The notes beneath the pieces were generated by a model. It made no database searches. It was not told the origin of the DNA and was given only the letters and a program-made list of their open reading frames with translations. Shown here piece by piece: positions 36,591 through 47,003 of a stretch of 64,000 bases of DNA. How positions within the stretch are numbered: the stretch's first letter is position 1; every line of letters begins with the position of its first letter. Source of the stretch: CAWCDJ01 sp963796675 (GTDB lineage: Bacteria; Acidobacteriota; Terriglobia; Bryobacterales; Bryobacteraceae); the NCBI GenBank assembly GCA_963796675.1, contig CAWCMS010000013.1, forward strand, positions 124,001 to 188,000. Reading direction: 5' to 3'. Both the position numbers and the translations under genes were made by a program.

Positions 36591-37945
36591 TCCTGACCAA
36601 GAAACACCTGCCCCGGCGCGCATTCCTGCGCGGTCTCGGCACGACCCTCTCGCTTCCCCTACTCGATGCCATGGTGCCGGCCTTCGCGGCCACGTCCAAG
36701 ACGGCCGCGAAACCCGCGGTCCGGATGGGATTTGTTTACGTACCGAACGGAATCATTATGGACCGTTGGAAGCCTGCCACGGATGGCGCGGGCTTCGAAT
36801 TCACTTCGGCGCTGAAACCGCTCGAGCCATTCCGCGACCGCCTCAACGTACTCACCGGCCTGGCACAAGGAAACGGCCGCGCGCTCGGCGACGGTGCAGG
36901 CGATCATGCGCGCGCGGGCGCCACGTGGCTCACCGGTGTGCACCCCAAGAAGACCGGCGGGGCAGACATCCACGCGGGCGTTTCAGCCGACCAGATCGCG
37001 GCACGCCAACTGGGGAAACTGACGCAATTCGGCTCGCTCGAAATGGGGCTCGAAATGCCGACGCTCGCGGGTAACTGCGATTCCGGCTATAGCTGCGCCT
37101 ACACCAACACGATTTCCTGGAGCAATCCGACCACCCCGCTGCCGGTGGAGGTCAATCCGCGGGCGGTATTCGAACGCCTGTTCGGCGATGGCGACAGCAC
37201 CGACCCGGCGGCCCGGATGAGCGCTCTCAAAGAGCAGAGCAGCATTCTCGACTACCTCACTGGCGACCTGGACCGTCTGGAAACCAACCTGGGAGCCAGC
37301 GACCGCGGCAAGCTGACCCAGTACCTGGACGCCGTCCGCGATATCGAGCGGCGGATCCAGCGGGCGGAAGAGCAGAATGCCACGATGAAGCTGCCAACCA
37401 TGGAGCGGCCCAGCGGCGTGCCGGAGGATTTCGAGGAGCATGCCCGGCTGATGATGGATCTGATGGTGATCGCCTGGCAGACCGACATGACGCGCGTCGT
37501 GAGCTTCATGATGGCGCGCGAGGGGAGCAACCGGAGCTATCGCGCGATCGGCATCGCCGACGGGCACCACTCCTGCACGCACCACATGAACGACCCGGTG
37601 AAGATCGAGAAGACGGCGAAGATCAATCACTACCACGTGCAGACGTTCGCCTACCTGCTGGACAGATTGCGCTCCACACCGGATGGCGACGGCACACTGC
37701 TCGATCACTCGATGCTTCTCTACGGAAGCAGCATCAGTGACGGTAATGCGCACACGCACGACAACCTGCCGCTGGTGCTCGCGGGCGGCGCGGCCGGCCA
37801 GATCCAAGGCGGCCGGCACATCCTCTATCCCAAAGAAACGCCGATGACCAACCTGCTGCTTTCGATGTTGGATAAGTCGGGCATCCCCGCTCCGGAACAG
37901 TTAGGGGACAGCACCGGGCGCCTGAACCGGTTGACCGACATCTAA
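36587..37945 (+). CDS. DUF1552 Tat-exported protein
   Basis: A 452-residue protein with a twin-arginine signal (HLPRRAFLRGLGTTLSLPLL) for folded export. The body matches the DUF1552 family, with YVPNGIIMDRWKPATDGAGF near the start and conserved His-rich GIADGHHSCTHHMNDPVKIE and DHSMLLYGSSISDGNAHTHD segments. Such proteins nearly always accompany DUF1592 cytochromes and are probably periplasmic oxidoreductases or hydrolases of unknown substrate. Its start overlaps the preceding gene by 4 bases and its stop overlaps the ankyrin gene by one base (TAATG). Confidence 0.92.
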   Translation: MILTKKHLPRRAFLRGLGTTLSLPLLDAMVPAFAATSKTAAKPAVRMGFVYVPNGIIMDRWKPATDGAGFEFTSALKPLEPFRDRLNVLTGLAQGNGRALGDGAGDHARAGATWLTGVHPKKTGGADIHAGVSADQIAARQLGKLTQFGSLEMGLEMPTLAGNCDSGYSCAYTNTISWSNPTTPLPVEVNPRAVFERLFGDGDSTDPAARMSALKEQSSILDYLTGDLDRLETNLGASDRGKLTQYLDAVRDIERRIQRAEEQNATMKLPTMERPSGVPEDFEEHARLMMDLMVIAWQTDMTRVVSFMMAREGSNRSYRAIGIADGHHSCTHHMNDPVKIEKTAKINHYHVQTFAYLLDRLRSTPDGDGTLLDHSMLLYGSSISDGNAHTHDNLPLVLAGGAAGQIQGGRHILYPKETPMTNLLLSMLDKSGIPAPEQLGDSTGRLNRLTDI

Positions 37946-39276
37946 TGTGGCGACCTATCCTTGGGATCGTGGGAGCCGCGGCGGCTGTATCGTGCCTGGC
38001 GGCGAGTGTCGATCTCCGGTTGATTGACGCCGTCAAGCGCCGCGATCATCACGCAGTAGGAGAGCTCGTCTCCCAAAAGACTGCTGTGAACGCCGCCCAA
38101 CCGGATGGCGCCACCGCGTTGGCCTGGGCCGCCTATCTGGATGACCGGGAGTCCGCCGGGTCATTACTGGCAGCCGGCGCCAAGGTGAATACCGCCGATG
38201 AATACGGCGAGACACCCTTGACGCTGGCCTGCTCTACCGGCGACGCGGCGCTGGTCCATAACCTTCTGGAGGCGGGCGCGGATGCCAAGGCCGCCCGATG
38301 GGACGGCGAGACGGCCCTGATGATCGCGGCGAACTCCGGTAGTGTGGACGCCGTCCGCGACCTCATCGCTCATGGCGCGCCGGTGAATGCCGCCGAATCG
38401 CGCAAGGGGCAGACGGCTCTGATGTGGGCCGCGGCCGAAGGTCATTCGGACGTGGTGAAGCTACTCATCGAAAAAGGCGCGGAGGTCAAGGCGGTTTCGA
38501 AGCACGGCTTCACGCCGTTGCTGTTCGCTGCGGTGAAGAACGATGCCGCGAGCGTCCGCAGCCTCCTGACCGCGGGCGCCGACCCCAATTACGCGCTCCC
38601 GGACGGCACGAAAGCGCTGATCGTAGCCTCGTCTTATCGCAGTTCCGCCGCCGCGTTAGCGATGGTGGATGCGGGGGCCAATCCCAACCAGGCCGACAGC
38701 TCCGGCAATACGCCACTGCACTTCGCGGCACAGGCCGGCGACGGAAAGTTGATTCGGGAATTGCTTTCCAAAGGCGCCAATCCGAATGCCCGCACCGCGA
38801 AATCGCCGCCGGGCGGGAATCCCTTTCGCCGAGTCGAGGGCGAACAGACGCCGCTGATGATGGCGGCCCGGGCCAACCATGTGGATGCCATGCGCGCGCT
38901 GGTGACGGGCGGCGCTGACCCGAAGCTCAAGGCGCAGGACGGCGGAACGCTGCTGATGGCAGCCGCTGGAAGCGGCCATATCGAGCCGGTGCAGTACGCT
39001 TACGAGCTCGACCCCGATGTGAAGGGAGTGAACAGCCAGGGCTCCACCGCGATGCATGCGGCAGTGACCTTCACTACGGCGAACGCGACGCAAGCCCAGA
39101 TCTGCGAGGTGGTGCGGTTCCTGGCGGAGAAGGGCGTACCCCTCGACGAGAAGGACGCGCGCGGCCGCACGCCGATCGCGCTTGCCGACATTCTGCCGAT
39201 CGATAAGGCCGTGGAGCTGCTGACGGACCTGATCGTGAAGAGCGGCGCGCAGCCGAAGATCCGATCCAAGCGGTAA
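37945..39276 (+). CDS. Exported ankyrin-repeat protein
   Basis: A 443-residue protein with a hydrophobic N-terminus (ILGIVGAAAAVSCLAASVDL), probably a signal peptide or lipid anchor around the Cys. It is followed by about ten ankyrin repeats, for example TALAWAAYLDDRESAGSLLA, TALMWAAAEGHSDVVKLLIE and TPLHFAAQAGDGKLIRELLS. A less regular C-terminal part ends in basic residues. It is translationally coupled to the DUF1592/DUF1552 pair, which suggests it scaffolds these proteins in the periplasm. Ankyrin proteins are common neighbours of DUF1592/1552 in Acidobacteriota genomes; this last remark is from memory. Confidence 0.88.
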   Translation: MWRPILGIVGAAAAVSCLAASVDLRLIDAVKRRDHHAVGELVSQKTAVNAAQPDGATALAWAAYLDDRESAGSLLAAGAKVNTADEYGETPLTLACSTGDAALVHNLLEAGADAKAARWDGETALMIAANSGSVDAVRDLIAHGAPVNAAESRKGQTALMWAAAEGHSDVVKLLIEKGAEVKAVSKHGFTPLLFAAVKNDAASVRSLLTAGADPNYALPDGTKALIVASSYRSSAAALAMVDAGANPNQADSSGNTPLHFAAQAGDGKLIRELLSKGANPNARTAKSPPGGNPFRRVEGEQTPLMMAARANHVDAMRALVTGGADPKLKAQDGGTLLMAAAGSGHIEPVQYAYELDPDVKGVNSQGSTAMHAAVTFTTANATQAQICEVVRFLAEKGVPLDEKDARGRTPIALADILPIDKAVELLTDLIVKSGAQPKIRSKR

Positions 39277-39350
39277 TTTTGCCGGTTTTCCGGAGCATGG
39301 TATAGTAGGGACCCGAGGGGATGCTGCAACCGAGACAGGGTGCGATGTGT

Positions 39351-39719
39351 ATGCGCAGGGCGCTTGCCGTGTGCCTGGCATTGCTCTTCTCTTTTGCGTC
39401 CCTGGCTCCACTCACCGCCGGCACGCTCAACGATTCCACCTCTTCCTGCTGCCGGACTCACGGTAAGTGCTGTTGTAAGAAGACCGCAGCGAAGAATTCG
39501 CACGGTCCCGTATTTGCCAGTCGTACCTGCGGCGGACAATGCGACGCCCTGACGCTCAGCCGGATCGGTGACGGCGGCGTCATGCCTCTCTTGTATAGCT
39601 CCGCCACGCCGTTGTGGACTGCATCCACCGGCATGATCGCCGGAGGGCAGACCATCCCGGCACTCTCGATTGGCGGCGCTTCCCGCGTGCGTCCACCGCC
39701 TGCTTCCCCACTCTCGTAA
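39351..39719 (+). CDS. Small Cys-rich exported protein
   Basis: A 122-residue protein with a Sec signal (RRALAVCLALLFSFASLAPL) and a mature start rich in Cys and Lys: STSSCCRTHGKCCCKKTAAK, then RTCGGQC. At least seven Cys residues within about 45 positions suggest metal binding or disulfides. The C-terminal half is Gly/Pro/Ala-rich without motifs. I chose the ATG at 39351; upstream in-frame ATGs (39321, 39345) would put extra residues before the basic n-region. The gene precedes an Oar-like receptor by about 60 bases, so a link to copper or other metal handling is possible but unproven. Confidence 0.55.
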   Translation: MRRALAVCLALLFSFASLAPLTAGTLNDSTSSCCRTHGKCCCKKTAAKNSHGPVFASRTCGGQCDALTLSRIGDGGVMPLLYSSATPLWTASTGMIAGGQTIPALSIGGASRVRPPPASPLS

Positions 39720-39778
39720 TCTCCCTGTTGTTTTAAGACTGCAACTTCAACCCGGCACGAGTGTGCCGACAAGGAGTC

Positions 39779-42613
39779 ATGAGCGTGAGTTCGCATTGTT
39801 TCATGAAAGTAATGTGCCTGTCGCTGATCGCGATCGGCGCGGGCGCGCAGGAATCCGTCCAATACGGCAGTATCGGAGGCCGCATCCAGGATTCGAGCGG
39901 CGGGGTGGTTCCGAACGCGAAAGTAACGTGCCGCAAGAAAGACACCAACACAACGAATACACTGATGACCGGCAGCGACGGCCGCTTCCGCTTTCCCTAT
40001 CTGAGCGTGGGAGAGTACGAGGTTACGGTCGACCGCACGGGCTTCGGCGAAGCGGCCCGCTCCGTGATCGTGAGGGCCGGTTCAGCCTACGAATTGCCCA
40101 TCGAATTGCGGGTGGCATCATCCGAAAGCAAGGTGACCGTGGTCGGCGCCGCGGACGTCCTGGAGACCGCCCGCACACAGGTCGCGGGAACGGTGTCACA
40201 GGCCGAGGCGCGATCCCTGCCGCTTAACGGTCGCAACGCTCTCGATCTGGCGTTACTGGTTCCCGGCGTCTCGCCGACTAATACCGCGAGCAATCAGCTT
40301 TTCGCCGAGACTTCGGCTGTCCCCGGACAGGGAATTTCGGTGGGTAGCCAGCGGAACTTTTCGAACAGCTTCATTGTGGACGGCCTTTCGAACAACGACG
40401 ATGCGGCCGGCCTCACTGGCGCGTTCTACGGCCTCGACACAATTGATGAGCTTCAGGTGGTCACCTCCGGCGGGCAGGCCGAGTTCGGACGCGCGCTTGG
40501 CGGGTATATCAACGTGGTGACCAAGAGCGGCACCAATACCCTGCACGGCGATCTCTACGGCTACTTTCGCAATCAGCGGTTCAACGCGGCCAACTCACTG
40601 GCGCATCTCGCGCTGCCGGTGACGCAGGCGCAGTATGGTGCGAGTGCCGGCGGGCCGGTCGATGCGCGACCGCACATTCTATTTCGCCAATTTCGAGCAG
40701 CAGGATGCTCAACCAGTCGGGGCTAACCACGATCTCTCCGGCGAACGTGGCCGCCATCAACGCCAGGCTCGCGGCCATCGGATACCCCGGTCCCGCAGAT
40801 CTCCACGGGGATCTATTCCAACCCGGTTCACACCACGAACGGATTCGGCAAGATCGACCATCAGTTCAGCGGAAAAGACCAGGCCAGCATCCGGTACAGC
40901 GCCTATCATGTGGCCTCCATCAACTCGCGCGGCGCCGGCGGGCTGAGTGCTCCCAGCGCCTCCGCCAACCTCTACGACACCGACCAGACCGTGGCTGTGA
41001 GCAACATCGCCACGTTTTCGTCGCACCTGGTCAACGAGACCCGCGGGCAGTTCACCAATAGCGACCTGAAGGCGCCGCCTTCCGACCCGATCGGGCCGGC
41101 CGTCAGCATCTCGGGCGTGGCCTCATTCGGCACACTTTCGGGTTCGCCCACCGCGCGGCTGAACCGGATGGGCGAAGTGGCGGACAATCTGTCTTACCAG
41201 GCGGGCGCCCACGCCATCCGCCTGGGTGTCGATTTCCTTTACAACGACGACACCATCACCTATCCGCGCTCCGTGCGCGGCAGTTACTCCTTCTCCTCGC
41301 TCGCTAACTTCCTGAGCGGAACATACAATAACTCCGGCTTCACCCAGACCTTCGCGAATGCGACGGTCGCCCAGACCAACCCGAATACCGGTTTCTACGT
41401 GCAGGACGAGTGGAAGGCCACCCCGAACCTGACGTTCAACCTGGGGCTCCGCTACGATCTGCAATATCTCCGCACGATTGCGACTGACACCAACAACGTT
41501 TCGCCGCGCGCCGGCTTCGCCTGGACGCCGTTCCGCTCGCGCAAAACGGTGATCCGCGGCGGCTACGGGCTGTATTACGACCGCGTTCCCCTGCGCGCGC
41601 TGGCCAATGCCGCTGCTGTCCGCGAACAACACAACGGACCCCGCGCAGCTCAGCCAGATCAGCATCAGCCTTTCTCCCACCCAGGCCGGCGCCCCGGTGT
41701 TTCCCAACATCCTCAGCAGCCTCACGCTGCCGCCCGGCGTTCTCTTCAACTTCAGCACCATGAGCCCCGGCATGCAGAACGCTTACTCCGAGCAGGGCAG
41801 CTTCGAAATCGAGCAGCAACTCGGCGGACATAGCACGCTCAGCGCCGGCTATCAGCACATTCGCGGCCTGCACCTGATCGTCTCCGTGAACCAGAACGTG
41901 CCCACTTGTACCGCTTCCGGCACCAACAACGGCTGCCGCCCGAATCCCGACTTTCGGCAACAATAGCCAGTATTCCTCGCTCGCCGACTCGCATTACGAC
42001 GGGCTGCAGCTATCTTTCGTGCAGCGCCCGGTCCGCTGGGGCAATTACCGGGTTTCTTACACTTACTCGAAGGCGCTCGATAACGTCGGCGAGTTCTTCT
42101 TCAGCTCTCCTCTGAACAACTACAACATCTGGCAGGACTACGGCCGTTCGGACGACGACCAGCGCAACCGCTTCGTCTTCGAGGGCACGATTCATCCGCC
42201 GGAGGGTCCGGCCAGGAGCGGCTGGCAGCGGATCGGCCACGGCTTCCAGTTGACCTTGCTGCTGCAGTATTACTCGCCGCTGCCATTCAACATCACCACC
42301 GGCGCGAACACCATTCAGGGAACGTCAGCCCGGCCCACGATCGACGGCGCATACATCAGCCGCAACAGCCGGATCGGGATTTGACTTCGTCAATCTCGGC
42401 GCGCGCCTGAGCCGCAGTTTCCGTATCTCCGAGAGGCTGCACCTGGAGGCATTGGCGGAGAGCTTTAATCTGACCAACCATATGAATGGAGTAACTCTGA
42501 ACGGGGTATTTGGCACCGGCGCCTATCCGGCTGTTCCATCGGCTACCTACAAGCAGATCACGGCGGTGAACGACCCGCGGTCGATGCAGTTTGCGATGCG
42601 GCTTCGGTTTTGA
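39779..42613 (+). pseudogene. Oar-like carboxypeptidase-regulatory/TonB-dependent receptor, six frameshifts
   Basis: The frame begins with a signal peptide (FMKVMCLSLIAIGAGAQE), then a carboxypeptidase-regulatory-like domain (GGRIQDSSGGVVPNAKVTCR). A plug follows (SLPLNGRNALDLALLVPGVS, NSFIVDGLSNND), then a long beta-barrel (LTFNLGLRYDLQYLR, TYSKALDNVG) ending FAMRLRF. The reading frame breaks near 40661, 40704, 40792, 41611, 41955 and 42370. Each break is repaired by removing one base, giving about 942 residues, and no true premature stop remains in the repaired frame. This architecture is the acidobacterial Oar-like family. Whether the gene is dead or the sequence has errors cannot be decided here; the latter looks likelier. 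Confidence 0.82.
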
Positions 42614-42622
42614 GGAGCGTCT

Positions 42623-43688
42623 ATGAATCCGTTAGTTCTTGTTGCCGCGATGGCGATCCGTCTGGGCCCCATGGGTCCGGACGCCCCGGCGCGCGAGCCG
42701 CAGATCGCCGCCAATCCATCCACTACGGTGCTGGTCTATCGGCGCCGGTCACGATATCTACTTCAGTTCGTCCCGTGACGGCGGCAAGACGTTCGCGACA
42801 CCGGTGAAGGTCGCGGAGACGGGCATTCTGCCGCTGAGCCGCCACCGCGGACCGCGCGTGGCTCTTTGCGGAAATACGATCGTGATTACGGCGGTAGCGG
42901 GGAAGATACTCGCGGGAGGTGCGCACGCGCACGGCCTTCCCTCGGATGGCGATCTGCTCGCATGGCGATCGCTCGATGGCGGCAAAACGTGGTCGGGCGG
43001 TATGGCGGTCAACGACGTCCCCGGCTCGGCTACCGAAGGGCTGCACGCGCTGGCTTCGGACGGCAAGAGCACGCTATTCGCCGTTTGGCTCGACAAGCGC
43101 GGCGGCGCGGGCACGAAGTTGTACTCGGCGCGCTCCACCGATGGCGGCGCGACGTGGTCGAAGAATGCCGCCGTTTACCAATCGCCGGGCGGATCGATCT
43201 GCGAGTGCTGCCACCCGTCCGCGGCGATCGGCCCAGCGGGCGAAGTCGTAGCGATGTGGCGAAACTCGGTCCAGGGTTGCCGCGATCTGTACCTCGCGAC
43301 GTCGCGCGATGGAGTGCACTTCACCGCTCCCCGCAAGTTGGGCGAAGGTACCTGGCACCTCAACGCCTGCCCGATGGATGGCGGCGGTCTCGCGGTTTCA
43401 CCCTCGAAGATCCTGACGGCATGGCGCCGCGAGTCGAGCGTCTACATCGACGAACCCGGACGGCCCGAGCGCGCGATCGGCACCGGCAAGGATGTTGCGC
43501 TCGCTCTGAGCGGCAACCGGACGTACGTCGCCTGGGTGGACGGCACGAGCGTGGACGTGTGGGTCGACGGCAAAGTGGAAACGCTCGCGCGCACTGGCGC
43601 CTTCCCCTCTCTTTCGGCCCTGGCGGGCGGCGGAGTACTGGCCGCCTGGGAGGAAGACGGCGCCGTCGAGGTGCGCCGGCTGCCGTAG
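42623..43688 (+). CDS. BNR/Asp-box repeat (sialidase-fold) protein with one frameshift
   Basis: It starts at ATG 42623 with GGAG 9 bases upstream. The N-terminus (PLVLVAAMAIRLGPMGPDAP) is a weak export signal. Asp boxes SRDGGKTF, SLDGGKTW and STDGGATW mark blades of a six-bladed beta-propeller of the sialidase/neuraminidase superfamily. An extra base near 42740 shifts the frame; once it is removed, VLVYGAGHDIYFSSSRDGG reads continuously and the product has about 354 residues. Catalytic sialidase Arg residues are not clearly placed, so an enzymatic role is uncertain. It may be a binding or structural propeller. Confidence 0.72.
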
Positions 43689-43698
43689 TCCGGGTAAC

Positions 43699-44878
43699 AT
43701 GCTTTCCAGCATGTCCATCGACCTCGATTACGCGCGCGAGACGCTGATCCGGCTGGTGCGGACGAATTCAGTGAACCCTTCGCTCGCTCCGGGCTCTCCG
43801 GGAGAAGCGGGGATCGCGTGCGTTCCTGGCGGATTCCCTCCGCGACTCCGGCCTCGAAGTCGAGGTCTTCGAGTCCGAATTCGCACGCTGCACGGTCGTC
43901 GGCCGCCTGCGCGGCTCCGGCGGCGGACGCAGTTTGATGCTCCAGGCCCACACGGACACGGTCGGGGTAGAGGGCATGGCCGAGCCATTTTCCGCCGAGA
44001 TCCGTGACGGCAAGCTCTACGGCCGTGGCGCCTTCGATATGAAGGGCAGCCTGGCCGCCTGCATGGCGGCGGCTCGAGCACTGGCGGTACAGAGTCCGCC
44101 GTTGCGCGGCGATCTCGTGGTCGCGGCAGTGGCCGATGAGGAGTACGGCAGCCTCGGCACCATCGATCTCCTCCGGCGCCTAAAAACTGATGGCGCGATC
44201 GTCACCGAGCCCACCGCACTCGATGTCTGCCTGGCGCACAAAGGCTACCTCTGGATCGAGGTCGAGACCTTGGGCCGCGCGGCGCACGGCAGTAAGTTCG
44301 AACTCGGGATCGACGCCAACATGATGATGGGCCGCTTCCTCTACCGCCTGGCCGGACTCGAGCGCGAGTTGCGTGCACGCAAGCCGCATCCGCTGGTGGG
44401 GCCGCCTTCGCTCCACGCCGCAATGCTGCAGGGAGGCACAGGCCTCAGCACTTACGCCGCGTCATCCACCCTGAAGATCGAGCGGCGGACCGTACCGGGC
44501 GAAACCGTGGAGCGTGCGGTCGCCGAGATTCAGGCGATCATCGATTCGCTGGCCTCGGAAGACCCCTGTTTCCAAGCCACAGTGCGCCCGTTCTTCGCGC
44601 GCGACCCGTTCGAAGTTTCACCCGATGCGGAGATTGTCCGCTCGGTCGATCGAGCCGCCCGCAGCGTGCTGGGCCGCGCTCCCGCGCACATTGGCGATAC
44701 CCCCTGGATGGACGCCGCACTGCTGCAGGCCGCGGGCATCGAAACCGTGGTCTGCGGCGCCGCGGGCGCGGGCGCGCATGCCGCGGTCGAATGGGTCGAA
44801 CTCGACTCCGTCATCCGGCTGGCCGGGATTCTCGCGGCGGCGGCGGTCGATTACTGCGGCAGCGCGAAGGCGACGTAG
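43699..44878 (+). CDS. M20-family metallopeptidase (ArgE/DapE/CPG2 type) with one frameshift
   Basis: A dinuclear-zinc aminoacylase/carboxypeptidase-like protein of about 392 residues after correction. The metal-site signatures are LMLQAHTDTVGVEGM (His-x-Asp), YGRGAFDMKGSLAACM (bridging Asp) and VVAAVADEEYGSLGT (Glu-Glu), followed by a dimerisation domain and a C-terminal His region. The frame breaks near 43819; deleting one T restores GEAGIAAFLADSLRDSGLEV. The start may be 43699 or the in-frame ATG at 43711. The 3' end overlaps the convergent PQQ-dehydrogenase gene by 28 bases. Substrate (acetyl-amino acid, dipeptide or other) cannot be assigned. Confidence 0.8.
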
Positions 44879-46929
44879 TATCCGCCGCGTGGGCCGCCCG
44901 GCCGGGACTTGCCGCCGTTGGCGTAGATCACCACGTATTGTCTGCCGCCCGCCTCGTAAGTGGCCGGAGTGGCGTTCCCGGAAAGCGGCAGCGTAGCCTC
45001 CCACAGCAGCTTGCCGGTGGCTTTATCGAACGCGCGGAATTTCCGATCGAAATTCGTTGCGGCGATGAAGACCAGCCCGCCGGCAGTCACCACCGGGCCT
45101 CCGTAGTTTTCGGTGCCCGTGGTGGCCATGCCCTTCGCGGCCAACTCCGGGTACTCGCCGAGCGGAATCTTCCAGGCATATTCGCCGGTGTTGAGATTGA
45201 TCGCGTTCAGCGTCCCCCATGGCGGCTGCACCGCCGGATAGCCTTCGGCATCGAGAAACTTGTGATAGCCCGTGAACCGGTACTTCGCCTCGGCGGCGCC
45301 GGCTTCGGGCGCCAGTTCCTTGCTTTCGCCGCTGATGAGGTAATCCACCAGCGCGTCCACATCCGCCTGCTGCAGATTTGGAAAGGCAGGCATACGGCCC
45401 GCGCCCTGCGCCACGATCGCCGCGATCTCCTTCGCACTTCTGCGGTCGCCGGCATTCGCAAGCGATGGAATCTGGGGCGGCGCGCCCGAGCGGTCGTCGC
45501 CATGGCACTCGGCGCAATTCGTCAGGTAGATCTGGCGGCCGGAGCGCCCGCCATGATTCTCCGCCAGGTGCGAGAACCAGGCTATATCGTTGGCGTTCAC
45601 ATAAAGCAGGCCGGTCTCGGGGTCGAACGCCGATCCGCCCCATTCCGCGCCGCCATCGAACCCTGGAAAGATCACGGTGTCTTTGTCGACCGAAAGCGGG
45701 ACGAACTGCCCCGCGCTGTGGAACGTGCGGAACCGTTCGAGCGCCTGCTGGTGGGCCTCAGGCGTCCGCGTGGTGAGCATCTCTTCCGTCAGCACCTGCC
45801 TCGCGTACGGCGCCGGCTTCACGGGTAGCGGCTGTGTGGACGCCGCCACTTCTCCCGGCACGTCGCTCGCGGGATAGCCGCGGTACTCGATCGGAAAGAG
45901 CGGCTTGCCGTTCGTCCGGTCGAACAGGTAGACCCAGCCCTGCTTGGTGGTCTGCGCCACGGCGTCCACCTTCTTGCCCTCGTGCATCACGGTCACCAGA
46001 GTCGGCGGCGAAGGGAAGTCGCGGTCCCAGATATCGTGCCGCACGCCCTGGAAGTGCCACAGCCGCTTGCCCGTGCGCGCGTCGAGCGCCAACAGCGTGT
46101 TCGCGAACAGGTCATCTCCCAGACGGTCGGCGCCGTAAAAGTCGCTGGCAGCGGAACCGGTGGGCACGTAAACAATCCCACGCTTCGTATCCACCGCCAT
46201 GCCCGGCCAATTATTCGCCGATGCCGAATAGGTCCACGCATCCTTCGGCCAGGTTTCGTATCCGAATTCGCCGGGGTGCGGAATGGTATGGAACGACCAA
46301 ACCAGTTTGCCGGTCCTCACATCGAACGCGCGGACATTTCCCGGCGGTCCAGGCAACGCTTCGGGCGTGCGGCCGCCCACGATCAACAGGTCCCGATAGA
46401 CGACGCCCGGGCTGGTCAATACAATCGACTGCTTCTCCGGTTCGCGCCCGAGCCCTTCGCGGAGGTCGATCCGCCCGCCTTCGCCGAAGCCCTCGACCGG
46501 CCGCCCGGTAGCCGCATCGATCGCATAGATGTAGCTCTGTACGGCCGCGAACAGGCGGCGGTTCTTGCCCGAAGCCCAATAGGAGAGGCCTCGATTCGGG
46601 CCGCGCGAGACAATCCCGGAATCGAACTGCCACAGCTGCTTTCCGGTGGCTCCATCGAGCGCCACCACTTTGTGGTGGGGCGTGATTCCGTACAGCACCC
46701 CGTCGATGACGATCGGTTGGGTCTGCGGATCGCCCGCGCCATCGGCGGTATCGTAGGTCCAGGCCACCTTCAACTGCGCGACGTTCGACCGGTCGATCTG
46801 CCGCAGCGTGGAATAGCGGACCTGTTCCTCGGTGCCACCGTACGCCGGCCAGTCGCGCCCGGTGCCGGGCTTTTCGGCGGCATACAGCGCCGAAGCCGTC
46901 ATGGCGACTAAAGCTACCCAGCTCTTCAT
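44851..46929 (-). CDS. PQQ-dependent quinoprotein dehydrogenase with cytochrome c domain
   Basis: A 692-residue periplasmic protein with signal peptide (KSWVALVAMTASALYAAEKP). The eight-bladed propeller is marked by Trp-docking repeats such as VVALDGATGKQLWQFDSGIV and LLALDARTGKRLWHFQGVRH. A c-type cytochrome segment TNCAECHGDDRSGAPP with a later MPAF-type Met ligand is inserted before the last blades, near residues 510-590. Such proteins oxidise alcohols, aldoses or related substrates and pass electrons to the chain; the substrate is unknown. I start at ATG 46929; longer in-frame starts read into the divergent spacer. Its 3' end overlaps the M20 gene. Confidence 0.88.
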   Translation of the reverse strand: MKSWVALVAMTASALYAAEKPGTGRDWPAYGGTEEQVRYSTLRQIDRSNVAQLKVAWTYDTADGAGDPQTQPIVIDGVLYGITPHHKVVALDGATGKQLWQFDSGIVSRGPNRGLSYWASGKNRRLFAAVQSYIYAIDAATGRPVEGFGEGGRIDLREGLGREPEKQSIVLTSPGVVYRDLLIVGGRTPEALPGPPGNVRAFDVRTGKLVWSFHTIPHPGEFGYETWPKDAWTYSASANNWPGMAVDTKRGIVYVPTGSAASDFYGADRLGDDLFANTLLALDARTGKRLWHFQGVRHDIWDRDFPSPPTLVTVMHEGKKVDAVAQTTKQGWVYLFDRTNGKPLFPIEYRGYPASDVPGEVAASTQPLPVKPAPYARQVLTEEMLTTRTPEAHQQALERFRTFHSAGQFVPLSVDKDTVIFPGFDGGAEWGGSAFDPETGLLYVNANDIAWFSHLAENHGGRSGRQIYLTNCAECHGDDRSGAPPQIPSLANAGDRRSAKEIAAIVAQGAGRMPAFPNLQQADVDALVDYLISGESKELAPEAGAAEAKYRFTGYHKFLDAEGYPAVQPPWGTLNAINLNTGEYAWKIPLGEYPELAAKGMATTGTENYGGPVVTAGGLVFIAATNFDRKFRAFDKATGKLLWEATLPLSGNATPATYEAGGRQYVVIYANGGKSRPGGPRGGYYVAFALPQ

Positions 46930-47003
46930 GATCTCTTCTAGTTGTATCGCACTCCGGACCGGAAATTGAGTCGCGGGTAACGGACACGCATCGTCATGAA
47001 GGA

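Noticed and set aside
40655..42375. Programmed +1 frameshifting in the Oar-like receptor
   Set aside because: Six events at unrelated sequences without slippery sites or stimulatory structures are implausible; sequence error or decay is simpler.
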